DNA from: Pedobacter xixiisoli
GTDB lineage: Bacteria; Bacteroidota; Bacteroidia; Sphingobacteriales; Sphingobacteriaceae
DNA: 64,000 bases
Assembly (NCBI RefSeq): GCF_900215335.1
Contig: NZ_OCMT01000002.1
Coordinates: 1,178,001 to 1,242,000 of the forward strand
Reading direction: 5' to 3'
In this document: positions 9,305 through 17,603 of the stretch, in pieces
Layout: each line of letters starts with the position of its first letter
How positions within the stretch are numbered: the first letter of the stretch is position 1
The notes under the pieces: model-generated
The model's database searches: none
Told to the model about the DNA's origin: nothing
What the model saw: the letters and a program-made list of their open reading frames with translations, nothing else
Translations under genes and position numbers: made by a program

Positions 9305-9454
9305 ATCTGATTTAATTAACTAAACTTAGGTTGTAGAAATTTAGTATTCCTTAGATGTCCACTAGATATGCACTTCGAATAACCTTCGAGTAGCTTTTAT
9401 CCAAGTTCTACTATTCTTTGTGATTTTCAGCAAGAAATCTAACTTCTAATATAA

Positions 9455-9510
9455 TAGACTTGTACTGAAATAATTTCCGATACCTTGCGGATTATCTCAG
9501 TACAAGTCTA
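9455..9510. repeat. 56-bp inverted repeat in the gap between PUL genes
   Basis: The arms TAGACTTGTACTGA (9455-9468) and TCAGTACAAGTCTA (9497-9510) are perfect 14-bp reverse complements. The interior carries further partial pairing (ATAAT..CCG against CGG..TTAT), so nearly the whole segment can fold into one hairpin. A second small palindrome, CGATTTTAATCG (9514-9525), follows. There is no T run typical of a terminator. It could be a transcript-processing or attenuating hairpin, or a small mobile or repetitive element. Confidence 0.85.
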
Positions 9511-9565
9511 CAGCGATTTTAATCGGTTTAGTAAAACTGTATTTTAAACCTTGCCTATCTTATCC

Positions 9566-11440
9566 CTATTTAACGAACTTTGAAGTATATTGTTGATGTC
9601 CATCCTTAAAAACGACTACATAAACTCCCGCAGCTAAGCTGGCAATATTTACTTCAGCAGAACTATAACCTTTCTGTGTTGAAACTTTCGTTAAAAGGTT
9701 ACCGCTAACACTAAACACCTTAACCTCTGCATTATTTTCTGTAGTTGGATGCTGAATTTGAAGGGATGAACCTGTACTCCATGCTTTAAAATGAGCTTTA
9801 CTTAAACTAGGTAATTTTACAGCCTCAATTTCACTATACTTGTAGGTACCATCATTATCAACTATTTTTAAACGGTAATATAGGGTTGATGAAGTTACTA
9901 TGCTATGATCTGTGAATGAGTAGGTTTGTGGCCCAGCTAATTTGTTAGTAGGTTTGTTACCTATAGTAGTAAAACTTAAACCATTTATGCTTCTTTCTAC
10001 TTCAAATTCTTTAAAATTAACTTCATTTTCTGTTTTCCAAACTAAATTAATTTTCCCGTTTGTGGGGATGGCTTTAAAATCTATTAGATCTAAAGGTAAG
10101 GTCGCTCCAATTTCATACCTATGATTATATGCACCATTTGCATTAAAATCTAATTCAATAGCAATCTGTTGGTTTTTAGTATTTCCACGGAATTTATAAG
10201 AGTATTGGTAATCGTCACTATTAACACTATACAATCCGTATAGAGGCCCTGTAAAAAGATTATCTGCTGGGCGACTTGGATTATCAAAATTGACAGACCC
10301 CCAAAAAACAGATGCACCATTGGCTAAATCCATTTTAATTTTATACCGCTCATCATTCATAGTAGCAGGCCAAACAGGGCTTACTTTTGTACCTGTAAAT
10401 TTACCATTATTGGTATAAGGTAACAATAACTTATCTCCACCCCAACCATTGCTACTCATGTACAAATAAACGCTATTAATTTCTTGGCGAACAAAAGTTT
10501 TATTTACTAAATCTATTTTAATATAATAAGGTTTTAACACACCAGTAACTGCTAAAGCAGTATTACCTTCTACTACTGTGTTATTGGTTACTGTGTAGTT
10601 ATACGTTTGGCTATTAGCGGTTCCTGATATTGTAAAACTACCCGCCTGAAGACCTCCTACGAATTCAAAAACACCGACATCTTTTTTCTTTAATACAGCA
10701 GTAGTGGTTTCCAACGCAGAGCCAGAGATAGTTAGGTTATCTGCAATTACTAAATCGGCAACGTAATCAGTTATTTTATGGGTGTAATTAGATGTATTAC
10801 TAAAAATAACCTCAGCATTAAACAGCGTACCTGTATTGTTATACTTAGAAGCTATTTTATATTCTTTAGCTCCACCTGGCCACTTATCATTACTGTTTAA
10901 AAAATAGAGATCATAGTAAGATTGAGGAGTGCTACCATCTGGAACACCACCAGAGGCAGATGGCCCTGGCTGGAAAGTTTCTATTACTCCGCCTTCTAAA
11001 TTTAAGCGTATACGGTATCTATCGTCTCCCCACCCTGCAATTCCAGATAAACCTGTCGCTTTAAAAGATGAATTACCAACATAACTTAAAGTGCCTATAG
11101 AGAATGCATTCCAAGGTGCCCATAAAGTTATATTTTGTATTCTTTTAACATCTACCACTGGAGTAGCACCAGAATAATCTACACGAATACGATGAGGCAC
11201 CAAAGTTCCAGTAACGGTGATATTTGCAGTAGCTATCGTGTTATCGCCGGCAAAAGAATAATCTCCAGTCTTTAAAGAGGTATAAAGTTCGTAAACATTA
11301 CCGTTTAACTTCATCGGAATTGACGCTCCCGTTTCTGTAGCGGTTCCCTGCAACGAGAGAGAAGCTGGCGGAATAGCAGCTATAGCATTTATGCTGAAAA
11401 GTAGCATTAGCACAAAATAAAAAGTAAATTTTGTCTTCAT
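9566..11440 (-). CDS. SusE/SusF-like glycan-binding protein with tandem units and a T9SS sorting domain
   Basis: A 624-residue secreted protein with an ordinary signal peptide (about 1-22), not a lipobox. Two tandem units of roughly 200 residues (about 27-230 and 232-447) each pair an Ig-like module with a second module carrying a DERYKIKMDL / DDRYRIRLNL motif and ending in YTHK or YNHR. The same module ends the SusE-like lipoprotein encoded at 14771-15919. A fibronectin-type stretch follows (about 448-545, LPLDLIDFKA..NGKINLVWKT), then a T9SS type A sorting domain (about 550-624, ending GVYVVVFKDGHQQYTSKFVK). Expected role: surface glycan binding for the PUL, exported by the type IX system. 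Specificity is unknown. Confidence 0.82.
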   Translation of the reverse strand: MKTKFTFYFVLMLLFSINAIAAIPPASLSLQGTATETGASIPMKLNGNVYELYTSLKTGDYSFAGDNTIATANITVTGTLVPHRIRVDYSGATPVVDVKRIQNITLWAPWNAFSIGTLSYVGNSSFKATGLSGIAGWGDDRYRIRLNLEGGVIETFQPGPSASGGVPDGSTPQSYYDLYFLNSNDKWPGGAKEYKIASKYNNTGTLFNAEVIFSNTSNYTHKITDYVADLVIADNLTISGSALETTTAVLKKKDVGVFEFVGGLQAGSFTISGTANSQTYNYTVTNNTVVEGNTALAVTGVLKPYYIKIDLVNKTFVRQEINSVYLYMSSNGWGGDKLLLPYTNNGKFTGTKVSPVWPATMNDERYKIKMDLANGASVFWGSVNFDNPSRPADNLFTGPLYGLYSVNSDDYQYSYKFRGNTKNQQIAIELDFNANGAYNHRYEIGATLPLDLIDFKAIPTNGKINLVWKTENEVNFKEFEVERSINGLSFTTIGNKPTNKLAGPQTYSFTDHSIVTSSTLYYRLKIVDNDGTYKYSEIEAVKLPSLSKAHFKAWSTGSSLQIQHPTTENNAEVKVFSVSGNLLTKVSTQKGYSSAEVNIASLAAGVYVVVFKDGHQQYTSKFVK

Positions 11441-11476
11441 AACTTTTTGATTTTAACTTGTTAAGGAAATATGATT

Positions 11477-13300
11477 TTATTTTTTATTTAATGAGTTGGT
11501 TATTTTCTGATTTATTTCTTTCATTCTATTCTCTTCCACTTTCACTACTTTACGGTCGTAAGTTATTAAACCATTTACCTCACCCTCTACATCAGTAGTT
11601 TGAGTATAAACGGCTGCCGAGTATCCCATTTTAATTAACCTCAAAAGTTCTTCGCCATATTTAACGTACTCATCTGTCACTTCTTTCGCATTTTTAAATT
11701 GTACATACCCCCAATTTTTATCTGCTTGCCATAAATGATCTTTTAGCGGTAAACCTATTCCCCCGTATTCTCCTAAAACTGTAGCTCTTTCAGAATCGTT
11801 TTCATAAACGGTTAAACTTGGTCCAGGATAATGATGAATATCCAACATATCGCCGGTACGGTAATGATTTCCTCCACTTGCAGGATTAACTAGCCTAGAG
11901 GGATCATATCTTTTTGTCCACTCTGAAATCTCTACTGTTTTGAACTGACCCCAAGCTTCGTTAAATGGTACCCAAGTAACGATAGAAGGATAAGAGTATA
12001 AATTGTCGATAATCTCTTTCCACTCTTTTCTATAATCTGCTTCAGACTCAACCGACCTTACCAATTCTTCTCCATTAAAAAATTGACGCATTTGCCATTT
12101 CGGTGATTGTGTTCCATTTCCGTTGGGCATATCTTGCCAAACCAGTATGCCTACTTTATCACAATGGGTATACCATCTAGCAGACTCTACCTTTACATGT
12201 TTGCGGATCATGTTGTAACCAAGTTCTTTGGTCTTTTTGATATCATAAAGCAAAGCCTCGTCTGTTGGAGCGGTGTATAAACCATCTGGCCACCAACCCT
12301 GATCTAATGGTCCAAAATGAAAATAATCTTTATTGTTTAATTGCAAACGCACTATGCCCTGTTGATCTCTTTTATAAGAAACTTTACGCATCGCGGCATA
12401 GCTTTTCACATTGTCTATTAATTTTCCTTTATTAAATAACTTGATTTCCAAATCATATAAAAATGGCGATTCTGGTGACCATAGTTTAGCATTTGGAATT
12501 GAGATTTCTGTTTTTTGTCCAGCAGCAAACTTAACAACCGCAATTACTTTGTTTCCCTCTTTTACAATAGCTTCTATAATTGATGTAGAGTTAGCATTTT
12601 GAGCATTAACATGTATTAACAACTTATTATTGTCAACATCTGAAGTTGATTTTACGTTAGCGATGTATTGCTCATTTACAGGCTCTAACCAAACTGTTTG
12701 CCAAATACCTGATACTGGAGTGTACCATATTCCATGAGGATTCTTGATTTGTTTACCCCTTGCTTGATATCCGTCATCTGTTGGGTCCCATACTTTTACT
12801 ACTACTTCTTGTAATCCTGTGGTAAGAAATGGAGTAATGTCAAAATCGAAAGCTGTATATCCTCCTGTATGTGAACCAACTTTTATATCATTTACAAAAA
12901 CATCCGCTTTCCAATCTACCGCACCAAAATGCAATAGGATGTTCTTCCCACTCCAATTGGCTGGTATTTCAAATTTTCTTCGATACCAAAGTTCTTTAGT
13001 TTTCCCTAATTCTTTTTGCACTCCAGACAAACTAGATTCTACAGCAAAAGGCACTAATATTTTACCTTGAAAATCAGCAGGCTGCGGCTTACCTGCAGAA
13101 ACTATTGCATAATCCCACAAGCCGTTTAAATTTATCCAGTCTATACGTTCCATAATTGGCCTTGGATATTCTGGCAAAACATTTTTAGAATCTATTGTTT
13201 CGGCCCATTTTGTTTTGATTTTATCTCCAGCGGGTTTCCATTGCGCAAACAGAAAGGAGTTTGTAAACAATAGTATTAACAAAGAGAATTTTGCTTTCAT
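11477..13300 (-). CDS. Glycoside hydrolase family 2 protein
   Basis: A 607-residue secreted enzyme with a signal peptide (about 1-20). Domain order: sugar-binding jelly roll (about 45-210), Ig-like domain (about 212-310), TIM barrel (about 320-600). The acid/base Glu sits in VPFNEAWGQ (about residue 448) and the nucleophile in VLGEYGGIG (about 511), as in GH2. The C-terminal domains of LacZ are absent. Specificity (beta-mannosidase, beta-galactosidase or other) cannot be read from sequence. The frame can begin at a TTG at 13306, but ATG at 13300 gives a normal signal peptide. It lies between the T9SS-sorted protein and a GH76 gene. Confidence 0.88.
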   Translation of the reverse strand: MKAKFSLLILLFTNSFLFAQWKPAGDKIKTKWAETIDSKNVLPEYPRPIMERIDWINLNGLWDYAIVSAGKPQPADFQGKILVPFAVESSLSGVQKELGKTKELWYRRKFEIPANWSGKNILLHFGAVDWKADVFVNDIKVGSHTGGYTAFDFDITPFLTTGLQEVVVKVWDPTDDGYQARGKQIKNPHGIWYTPVSGIWQTVWLEPVNEQYIANVKSTSDVDNNKLLIHVNAQNANSTSIIEAIVKEGNKVIAVVKFAAGQKTEISIPNAKLWSPESPFLYDLEIKLFNKGKLIDNVKSYAAMRKVSYKRDQQGIVRLQLNNKDYFHFGPLDQGWWPDGLYTAPTDEALLYDIKKTKELGYNMIRKHVKVESARWYTHCDKVGILVWQDMPNGNGTQSPKWQMRQFFNGEELVRSVESEADYRKEWKEIIDNLYSYPSIVTWVPFNEAWGQFKTVEISEWTKRYDPSRLVNPASGGNHYRTGDMLDIHHYPGPSLTVYENDSERATVLGEYGGIGLPLKDHLWQADKNWGYVQFKNAKEVTDEYVKYGEELLRLIKMGYSAAVYTQTTDVEGEVNGLITYDRKVVKVEENRMKEINQKITNSLNKK

Positions 13301-13388
13301 TTTCAATTGCCTTAATTCATTAAATCGTTTTAGTAACCTGATTAAGTCAATTTACACAAGAATAAATTTTGCAGAAATTGACTTAGAA

Positions 13389-13515
13389 ACTGTTTAAAAA
13401 ATGGAATAAATATTTGACAGGTTGAGTTTGGTGAGGACACCAAACTCTAGCGACTTGCTATAGGCGAATGTCCCCAACCGCCTAAGTATTTATTTTCATT
13501 GAAAATTTAAACAGT
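13389..13515. repeat. 127-bp nested inverted-repeat element
   Basis: Outer arms ACTGTTTAAA (13389-13398) and TTTAAACAGT (13506-13515) and inner arms AATAAATA (13405-13412) and TATTTATT (13487-13494) enclose two hairpins: GAGTTTGGTG-AGGA-CACCAAACTC (13424-13447) and TAGGCG..CGCCTA (13461-13484), separated by TAGCGACTTGCTA. It fills most of the gap between the GH76 and GH2 genes. The double-hairpin core is related, in reverse orientation, to 63276-63334. Confidence 0.85.
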
Positions 13516-13535
13516 CCTTAATTAAATGCAAATAC

Positions 13536-14705
13536 CTAGTTTAGAAGCCCTTTATTTTGCAATAGTGCCATTGCTTCCATTAAAGTGCAGCCACTTATTT
13601 GTGCACGAAGAGATACATTAGCCGTTTGGGGGGCTTCCCACCAATGATAGCCATACAAAGGAACAGGTGTTTTTAGCGTTCCTTTAAGCCATAAAGTTTC
13701 TGCACTATGCTTTATAAAAGTGATGTAACGCTTTCTATTTGCTTCGGGCAAATCTTTATGCATAATTAACTGAGTAAAGTATCTTATAAAGATGCCTTTG
13801 AACAAATTCACATCATGATCTTGTTGCTCTGCCCAGTCTGACAATACCCTATTATTGGTATTGATAAGGTTTGCCATCGTCCAATCGGCAGTTTTTATCG
13901 CATCTTTCAAATAAGTTCTGTCTCCAGTAATGTTATAAATTTCTAATGCCGAGCCAATATATGTACCTGTATTATAAGTCCAGTCTCCCCTAGTATTATC
14001 TATAGTTTCGAACACCCTACCTGATTGTTGAACTACTCTGTGGTTTTTCATCCAATCATAAATTCTATTGTACCATACGTTGTTCTTTAACCCAAGAGCG
14101 GTTTGAGCCTCTCCGTATTTTTGCCAGCGTCTTGCGGCAGTAATTGTAGATGGCCCGTTAGTAGGAATACCTTTACTTCTTCCTGCTGTATTCTCTTCGT
14201 GATTCCATCTGATACCCCCACCATCAAAATCATTCCAACCTTTAACTATTTCGTCCCATAAATATTTAGCTGATGTCTCATAGCGAGTATCTCCAGTTAC
14301 TTGAAAGGCTCTCAAGTGCGCTACCGCATGCCAAGCCATATCATCATAGTAATTATTATAGAAACTATTTCCATTTTTTACTCTTACGCCTTGGTAAAAA
14401 TCATTAATGGCATTCTTGTATAGGTCTGATTTTGTTCTCTCATAAGCATCAATTAAGACTTCTAAACCATGCGCCTCCGGCCAATAATCATATTGACCAA
14501 TTGCACCTAGATTATTATTATTAAAATGATGTTTCGTTGTATTCCAGTAAGCTGTCATTAAAGCCTGACTACTGCTATCTGCTACTTTATTCCAATCTAT
14601 TTTTGGTATTGGATTTCTTTCGATATACTCATCATTAATTTTTCCGCATGAGTAAAACCCGAAAACGATTAACAAGCATACTGTGATATATAATTTTAAT
14701 TTCAT
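13536..14705 (-). CDS. Glycoside hydrolase family 76 lipoprotein (endo-alpha-1,6-mannanase type)
   Basis: A 389-residue lipoprotein; the lipobox Cys is residue 20 (GFYSCGK) when translation starts at ATG 14705, which is preferred over the upstream in-frame start at 14744 because it gives a clean signal peptide. The (alpha/alpha)6-barrel shows the GH76 hallmark pair of adjacent aspartates in NNYYDDMAW (Asp121-Asp122), plus GGGIRWNHEE and DWTYNTGTYIGSALEIY. Family knowledge: GH76 cleaves alpha-1,6-mannan backbones of fungal or bacterial origin. As a lipoprotein in a PUL it is probably surface exposed and makes the first cuts. It lies 65 bp after the SusE-like gene. Confidence 0.9.
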   Translation of the reverse strand: MKLKLYITVCLLIVFGFYSCGKINDEYIERNPIPKIDWNKVADSSSQALMTAYWNTTKHHFNNNNLGAIGQYDYWPEAHGLEVLIDAYERTKSDLYKNAINDFYQGVRVKNGNSFYNNYYDDMAWHAVAHLRAFQVTGDTRYETSAKYLWDEIVKGWNDFDGGGIRWNHEENTAGRSKGIPTNGPSTITAARRWQKYGEAQTALGLKNNVWYNRIYDWMKNHRVVQQSGRVFETIDNTRGDWTYNTGTYIGSALEIYNITGDRTYLKDAIKTADWTMANLINTNNRVLSDWAEQQDHDVNLFKGIFIRYFTQLIMHKDLPEANRKRYITFIKHSAETLWLKGTLKTPVPLYGYHWWEAPQTANVSLRAQISGCTLMEAMALLQNKGLLN

Positions 14706-14770
14706 GACAAAATCTTTTAGAAGGATGTTTAGCTTAATTACCAAACATCCTCTTTGACTACTAAAAATTA

Positions 14771-15919
14771 TTATATTTTAACCATTTTATGTGTGTATGC
14801 TCCACTGGCATTCATTGTTATGGTTACGTCAACAAAGTTCTTTGCAAGGTTAGCAGCATCGTAGAAATCGTTGGCAAATTTAAATACACCTGTAAATGCG
14901 CCAGCTTCTACTGGTTTCATTTGGAAATAAGACTCGGTAGCTAAGTTTGGACGATTGTCTGAATTTCCTAGCTGCCCCCAATTCTCAACACCAGTATTGA
15001 ATGTATAAACAAACTTGTAACGGTCTTCTTGCCATCCGCCTTTGTTAACGAAAATTACATTATAGTTAGCTAGTTTCCATACGCCTCCACCTTGGTAAGT
15101 AAAAGTATGCGTAACTCGGTTTTGATCGCTTAACAAAATCCCTATAGATTGTAACTCTCTAATCACCACACTTCCAGAAAGAAAATCTATTTTAATTTTA
15201 TAAACTGCGGTTTTAGCTACCTCAGCACCATTATTATTTTCCTTAAAACTTGTTCCCGACGGATCTACAGTAAATGTTCTAGATACATTTTGTCTTGAAT
15301 CTACAAAATGATATTTTTTACCAACTGTTAACCTGGTGTATATTTCAAATTCGTTACCACCGTCTAATGCTTTTAATTGCTGTGCTTTAGAAAGATCTGT
15401 TCCTCCTTCAGATGCTTCGCCGCTAATAAATACAGCCAATGGTGCTTCTATACCTTCTAATCTTGTAATGGTGAGGTTTCTGCTTAAAGCTGATTTGGTT
15501 TTAGACATGCCTCTTGATGATACTACCGTCCATTTTAAAGCAGCTTGTTCTCCAGAAGCTGCACCTGCTAGCGCCGCTATTCTATTTAATATTCTATGTG
15601 TAATGGTAAGACCAGAACTAGTTCCTTTGTTGTCAGAACTAACAGAATAAATAGGTTTAGAGAAGTCTCCACCTGCTTTATCAAACAATACATCGTAGTA
15701 AACAATGCTATTATCATCAGCCGTTGCTTTTTCCCATTCGAAAAATACGCTGGCAGTAGCCGTTGGTTGCAAATTAACGGTTCTATTATCTGCTGGTTCG
15801 TACAAATTACTTACCTCAGAAACCTTTACCTCTCTTAATTCGTCTTTCTTTTTGCAACTTGTGAACGAAACAATTACCATTAGTAATAATGCTAATTGTG
15901 TGAATATTTTTGTTTTCAT
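14771..15919 (-). CDS. SusE-like outer membrane glycan-binding lipoprotein
   Basis: A 382-residue lipoprotein (lipobox SFTSCKKK) with start ATG at 15919; the frame extends to 15943 but the shorter form gives a normal signal peptide. An N-terminal SusE-type Ig domain (about 25-160, LYEPADNRTVNL..VFFEWEKA) is followed by one two-module unit (about 160-382) with EDRYKFVYTF and the terminal GAYTHKMVKI. The gene sits directly after SusD, the SusE position. It should bind glycan at the cell surface beside the SusCD complex. The same two-module unit occurs twice in the T9SS-sorted protein at 9566-11440. Confidence 0.85.
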   Translation of the reverse strand: MKTKIFTQLALLLMVIVSFTSCKKKDELREVKVSEVSNLYEPADNRTVNLQPTATASVFFEWEKATADDNSIVYYDVLFDKAGGDFSKPIYSVSSDNKGTSSGLTITHRILNRIAALAGAASGEQAALKWTVVSSRGMSKTKSALSRNLTITRLEGIEAPLAVFISGEASEGGTDLSKAQQLKALDGGNEFEIYTRLTVGKKYHFVDSRQNVSRTFTVDPSGTSFKENNNGAEVAKTAVYKIKIDFLSGSVVIRELQSIGILLSDQNRVTHTFTYQGGGVWKLANYNVIFVNKGGWQEDRYKFVYTFNTGVENWGQLGNSDNRPNLATESYFQMKPVEAGAFTGVFKFANDFYDAANLAKNFVDVTITMNASGAYTHKMVKI

Positions 15920-15959
15920 ATTTATGTTTTTAATGTTAACCACTAAGTTTTTTTAATAA

Positions 15960-17585
15960 TTAATATCCTGGATTTTGACTTAAATTTGCATTAAGAACTC
16001 TTTCTTTTCTTGGAACTGCCCACAGATAATCTCTGTTCACGTTAAATCTGCCTGGAGTAAGTTTAATATATTCGAAAACGCCACCAACCTTTTCAAATTT
16101 GGCTCCTCTACGGTCTGATGTTAATACAACTGGTGCAGTTTTCCATCTGCGTATATCAAATACACGTAGTCCTTCCAAAGCAAGCTCGCAACGTCTTTCG
16201 TTTCTTATAATTTCTTGCAACTGTAACGGAGTTGCCGTAGTAGGAAAACCAACCGCAGCAGTAGTATTATCAAATCCTGCTCTTAACCTCAATGGCTTTA
16301 TGGTCTGATCCCATACGGCCTGTGTCATCGCACCATTTTCATGCATCGCCTCAGCATACATCAAAAGAACATCTGCAAATCTTATTAATGGTAAGTTTAA
16401 GTTCGATGCCCAACCTAATGTGTAAGTTGAAGGATTAGGATCTGCATATTTACGATAATAATATCCTGTAGCAGTGGTAGCCTGTCCCTGACCTGTGTAT
16501 TTATTGGAAACTCTTCCAGCTGGATTAACTCCATCGGGATTTATTACAATTGGGTAAGTCACCCCGCTTCTGTCTCTCCATGTAGAGCCATCATAAACTA
16601 TGGTTGCACCCATTCTAAAATCACGGCCAGCATAGGGAGCATTTCCTTCTACCCATTTGTTACCATTGGTCATTAAATAAGAATCAACCAATTCTTGTGT
16701 TGGTGCAGCAAGGCTAAGACGAGCTTCGGCAGATAAAGGAGCATAATCTACAAGATTACCCCATGTGCGCAACTGCGGAACGTAGCCCATTTCGAGAATA
16801 CTTTCGCTATTATATTCATTAGATGCTAAAAATAACCCCTCATAAGTTGGAAATAAGGTATAGGTACCAAAATTGGTAGTATTCACTAGCTTATTACAGT
16901 ACTCGGCAACTTTAAGAAAATTACTTTCATACAAATACGCCCTAGCATTTAGTGCAACAGCAGCTCCTTTGGTAATTCTACCTCTGTCTGCAACTGCGTA
17001 ATCCAGATTTGAAGGCAGTACAGCAGCAACCTCATCTAATTCTGTATGAATCCAGTTTTTGATTTGTGTGCTTGGTGTACGAGCTATTGACTTAGATTCT
17101 GCTAAGGTAATATCCTTTGTATAGAAAGGTACATCGCCAAAATGAGTTGTCAATCTCAAATAAAGAAATGCTCTTATAAAGCGTATTTCAGCTTTCATGC
17201 GTTCTTTTAGTGCACCATTCATATTAGGAACGCGGTCTACATTCTCTAGAAATGTGTGGCAGGTTTTAATACCACCATAACAATCATCCCACTCGCTGGC
17301 AAAGCGTCCATTAGATGCATCTGCCTGGCCAGTTGCAATTAATTTTTCATTAGTGTTTCCGTAACCAGAATAAACATTATCGCTTAAAACCTCGTTATTA
17401 AAAAGGTTGTCGCTACTAAACATCTGGCGGTAAGCCATATTTACAACCGAAGAAGCTTTATCTGCTGTGCTCCAATAGTTTGCTTCTGTAAATCTATCTG
17501 TTGGTGCAACATCCAGTTTTACACATCCTGTAAGCAATACACATCCGGAAAATATGATTGCAATTGTATATTTCATACTATTCAT
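15960..17585 (-). CDS. RagB/SusD family glycan-binding lipoprotein
   Basis: A 541-residue lipoprotein (lipobox LLTGCVKLD) of full SusD length. The N-terminal SusD-like region shows ADKASSVVNMAYRQMF and IRFIRAFLYLRLTTHFGDVPF; the C-terminal RagB/SusD domain shows RFADVLLMYAEAMHENG, IRNERRCELALEGLRVFDIRRW and the final LNANLSQNPGY. It should form the lid of the SusC channel 18 bp upstream. An AAGGA-like sequence lies at normal distance before ATG 17585; a second in-frame ATG at 17576 is possible. Confidence 0.95.
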   Translation of the reverse strand: MNSMKYTIAIIFSGCVLLTGCVKLDVAPTDRFTEANYWSTADKASSVVNMAYRQMFSSDNLFNNEVLSDNVYSGYGNTNEKLIATGQADASNGRFASEWDDCYGGIKTCHTFLENVDRVPNMNGALKERMKAEIRFIRAFLYLRLTTHFGDVPFYTKDITLAESKSIARTPSTQIKNWIHTELDEVAAVLPSNLDYAVADRGRITKGAAVALNARAYLYESNFLKVAEYCNKLVNTTNFGTYTLFPTYEGLFLASNEYNSESILEMGYVPQLRTWGNLVDYAPLSAEARLSLAAPTQELVDSYLMTNGNKWVEGNAPYAGRDFRMGATIVYDGSTWRDRSGVTYPIVINPDGVNPAGRVSNKYTGQGQATTATGYYYRKYADPNPSTYTLGWASNLNLPLIRFADVLLMYAEAMHENGAMTQAVWDQTIKPLRLRAGFDNTTAAVGFPTTATPLQLQEIIRNERRCELALEGLRVFDIRRWKTAPVVLTSDRRGAKFEKVGGVFEYIKLTPGRFNVNRDYLWAVPRKERVLNANLSQNPGY

Positions 17586-17603
17586 GATATAATCCTTTTC
17601 TTC

